This document shows, in pieces, positions 17,391-17,787 of a DNA stretch of 17,787 bases. The stretch's first letter is position 1. Every line of letters starts with the position of its first letter. The notes beneath the pieces are model-generated. The model did not search any database, was not told the origin of the DNA, and worked only from the letters and a program-made list of their open reading frames with translations. The translations under genes were made by a program, and so were the position numbers. The DNA lies in the NCBI GenBank assembly GCA_024196135.1, contig JAMQCK010000655.1, positions 461-18,247 of the forward strand. The letters run 5' to 3'. Origin of the DNA: Pleurotus ostreatus/Saccharomyces cerevisiae fusant (taxonomy: Eukaryota > Opisthokonta).

Positions 17391-17787
17391 GCTTGAAGGG
17401 GAGCTTCTTCATCTTTCCCATGACGCAAGGCTCGCAGAAGGAGGGAATGCCAGTGAGGGTGTCGACCTCCCCAAGCTGGCCGTGGCGCACCATGTTGCGC
17501 AGGCTCTCGAAGTTTGTATGGCCCATGATCTGGTGCAGCCGGTTAATGTCGATGGCCGATAGCGCATGCTCGTCGGCGCCGATGGGTTGGCAGTCGACGT
17601 GGTAGAGGCCGTGTTTGCGTGTGGCAACGCAAGTGATATCGCCGGACTTGTCGCGGATGGTGCACTCGTTGTCCTTGAAGGACACGCGCAGGCCGCGCTT
17701 GGCGATCTGAGGAACCGAGATGAGCGTCAACGCGAGGTCGGGGACGTGCAAGGTCTTCCGAATCGTCAGCGCGCGCATGCCATCTGG
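17383..17787 (-). pseudogene. Ty1/copia pol, 5' piece (gag-pre-integrase zinc domain), split by insertion
   Basis: The frame is open from the right window edge. It reads a protease-linker segment TLHVPDLALTLISVPQIAKRG, then NECTIRDKSGDI, and the HHCC-type integrase zinc domain LHQIMGH...CEPCVMGKMKKLPF (His, His, Cys, Cys all present). After KRST it enters the inserted element and hits a TAG at 17376-17374, three codons on. It continues in phase into the integrase core at 269 and below once the insertion and one target copy are ignored. The protease, gag, reverse transcriptase and LTRs are not in the window. Confidence 0.9.

Noticed and set aside
1..17787. Looked for tRNA, rRNA and CRISPR-like arrays.
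   Set aside because: No cloverleaf with A/B boxes, no rRNA motifs and no regularly spaced repeats were seen; a CRISPR array is not expected in a fungal genome.

Overview
The window looks like a piece of an Agaricomycete (Basidiomycota) genome. The evidence is GC-rich coding sequence, many 46-54 bp GT-AG introns with CTNA-type branch points, a KDZ-family transposase with a CxC2 zinc cluster, a fungal TET/JBP-type dioxygenase, and a Ty1/copia retrotransposon. I cannot name the species.

My main reading is a three-level nest of mobile elements. The outermost layer is a Ty1/copia pol gene on the minus strand. Its 5' half (gag-pre-integrase zinc domain) lies at 17383-17787 and its 3' half (start of the integrase core) at 1-274. 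Between them sits a 17,108-bp DNA transposon (275-17382). It is bounded by about 95-bp terminal inverted repeats with a 68-bp core matching at 64 of 68 positions, and by a perfect 8-bp target duplication (GGTGCTCC at 267-274 and 17383-17390). Removing the element and one duplication copy leaves the copia frame continuous. This element is itself split by a 3,278-bp element without an evident transposase (4507-7784). That one has about 470-bp inverted repeats and its own 8-bp duplication (AGTCCAAT at 4499-4506 and 7785-7792). Without it the big element would be about 13.8 kb.

The large element carries four gene models that splice to open frames. From left to right they are: (i) a KDZ transposase with 11 exons and about 1,097 aa (minus, 557-4346); (ii) a 1,002-aa protein of a family abundant in basidiomycetes, with an HMG-like helical region, an internal 75-aa duplication and a conserved tryptophan-rich C-terminal domain (minus, 7853-11064); (iii) a 517-aa TET/JBP Fe(II)/2-oxoglutarate dioxygenase with its HxD...H...R residues in place (minus, 12773-14373); and (iv) an unrecognised 188-aa protein transcribed divergently from the TET gene (plus, 14750-15412). 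Minus-strand genes (i)-(iii) form a head-to-tail series. The TET gene and gene (iv) share a 376-bp intergenic region holding two TGA(G/C)TCA sites.

Functional picture (inference): the transposase mobilises the element through its terminal repeats, the dioxygenase may oxidise 5-methylcytosine on the element or its surroundings and so counter silencing, and the large accessory protein may bind DNA or chromatin. Linkage of KDZ transposases to TET/JBP genes in fungi is established in the literature. What this window adds is a copy with both ends and the insertion site visible, and a defined gene content.

Regions 11065-12772, 15413-17287 and the interior of the nested element (4976-7309) contain no gene I can recognise.
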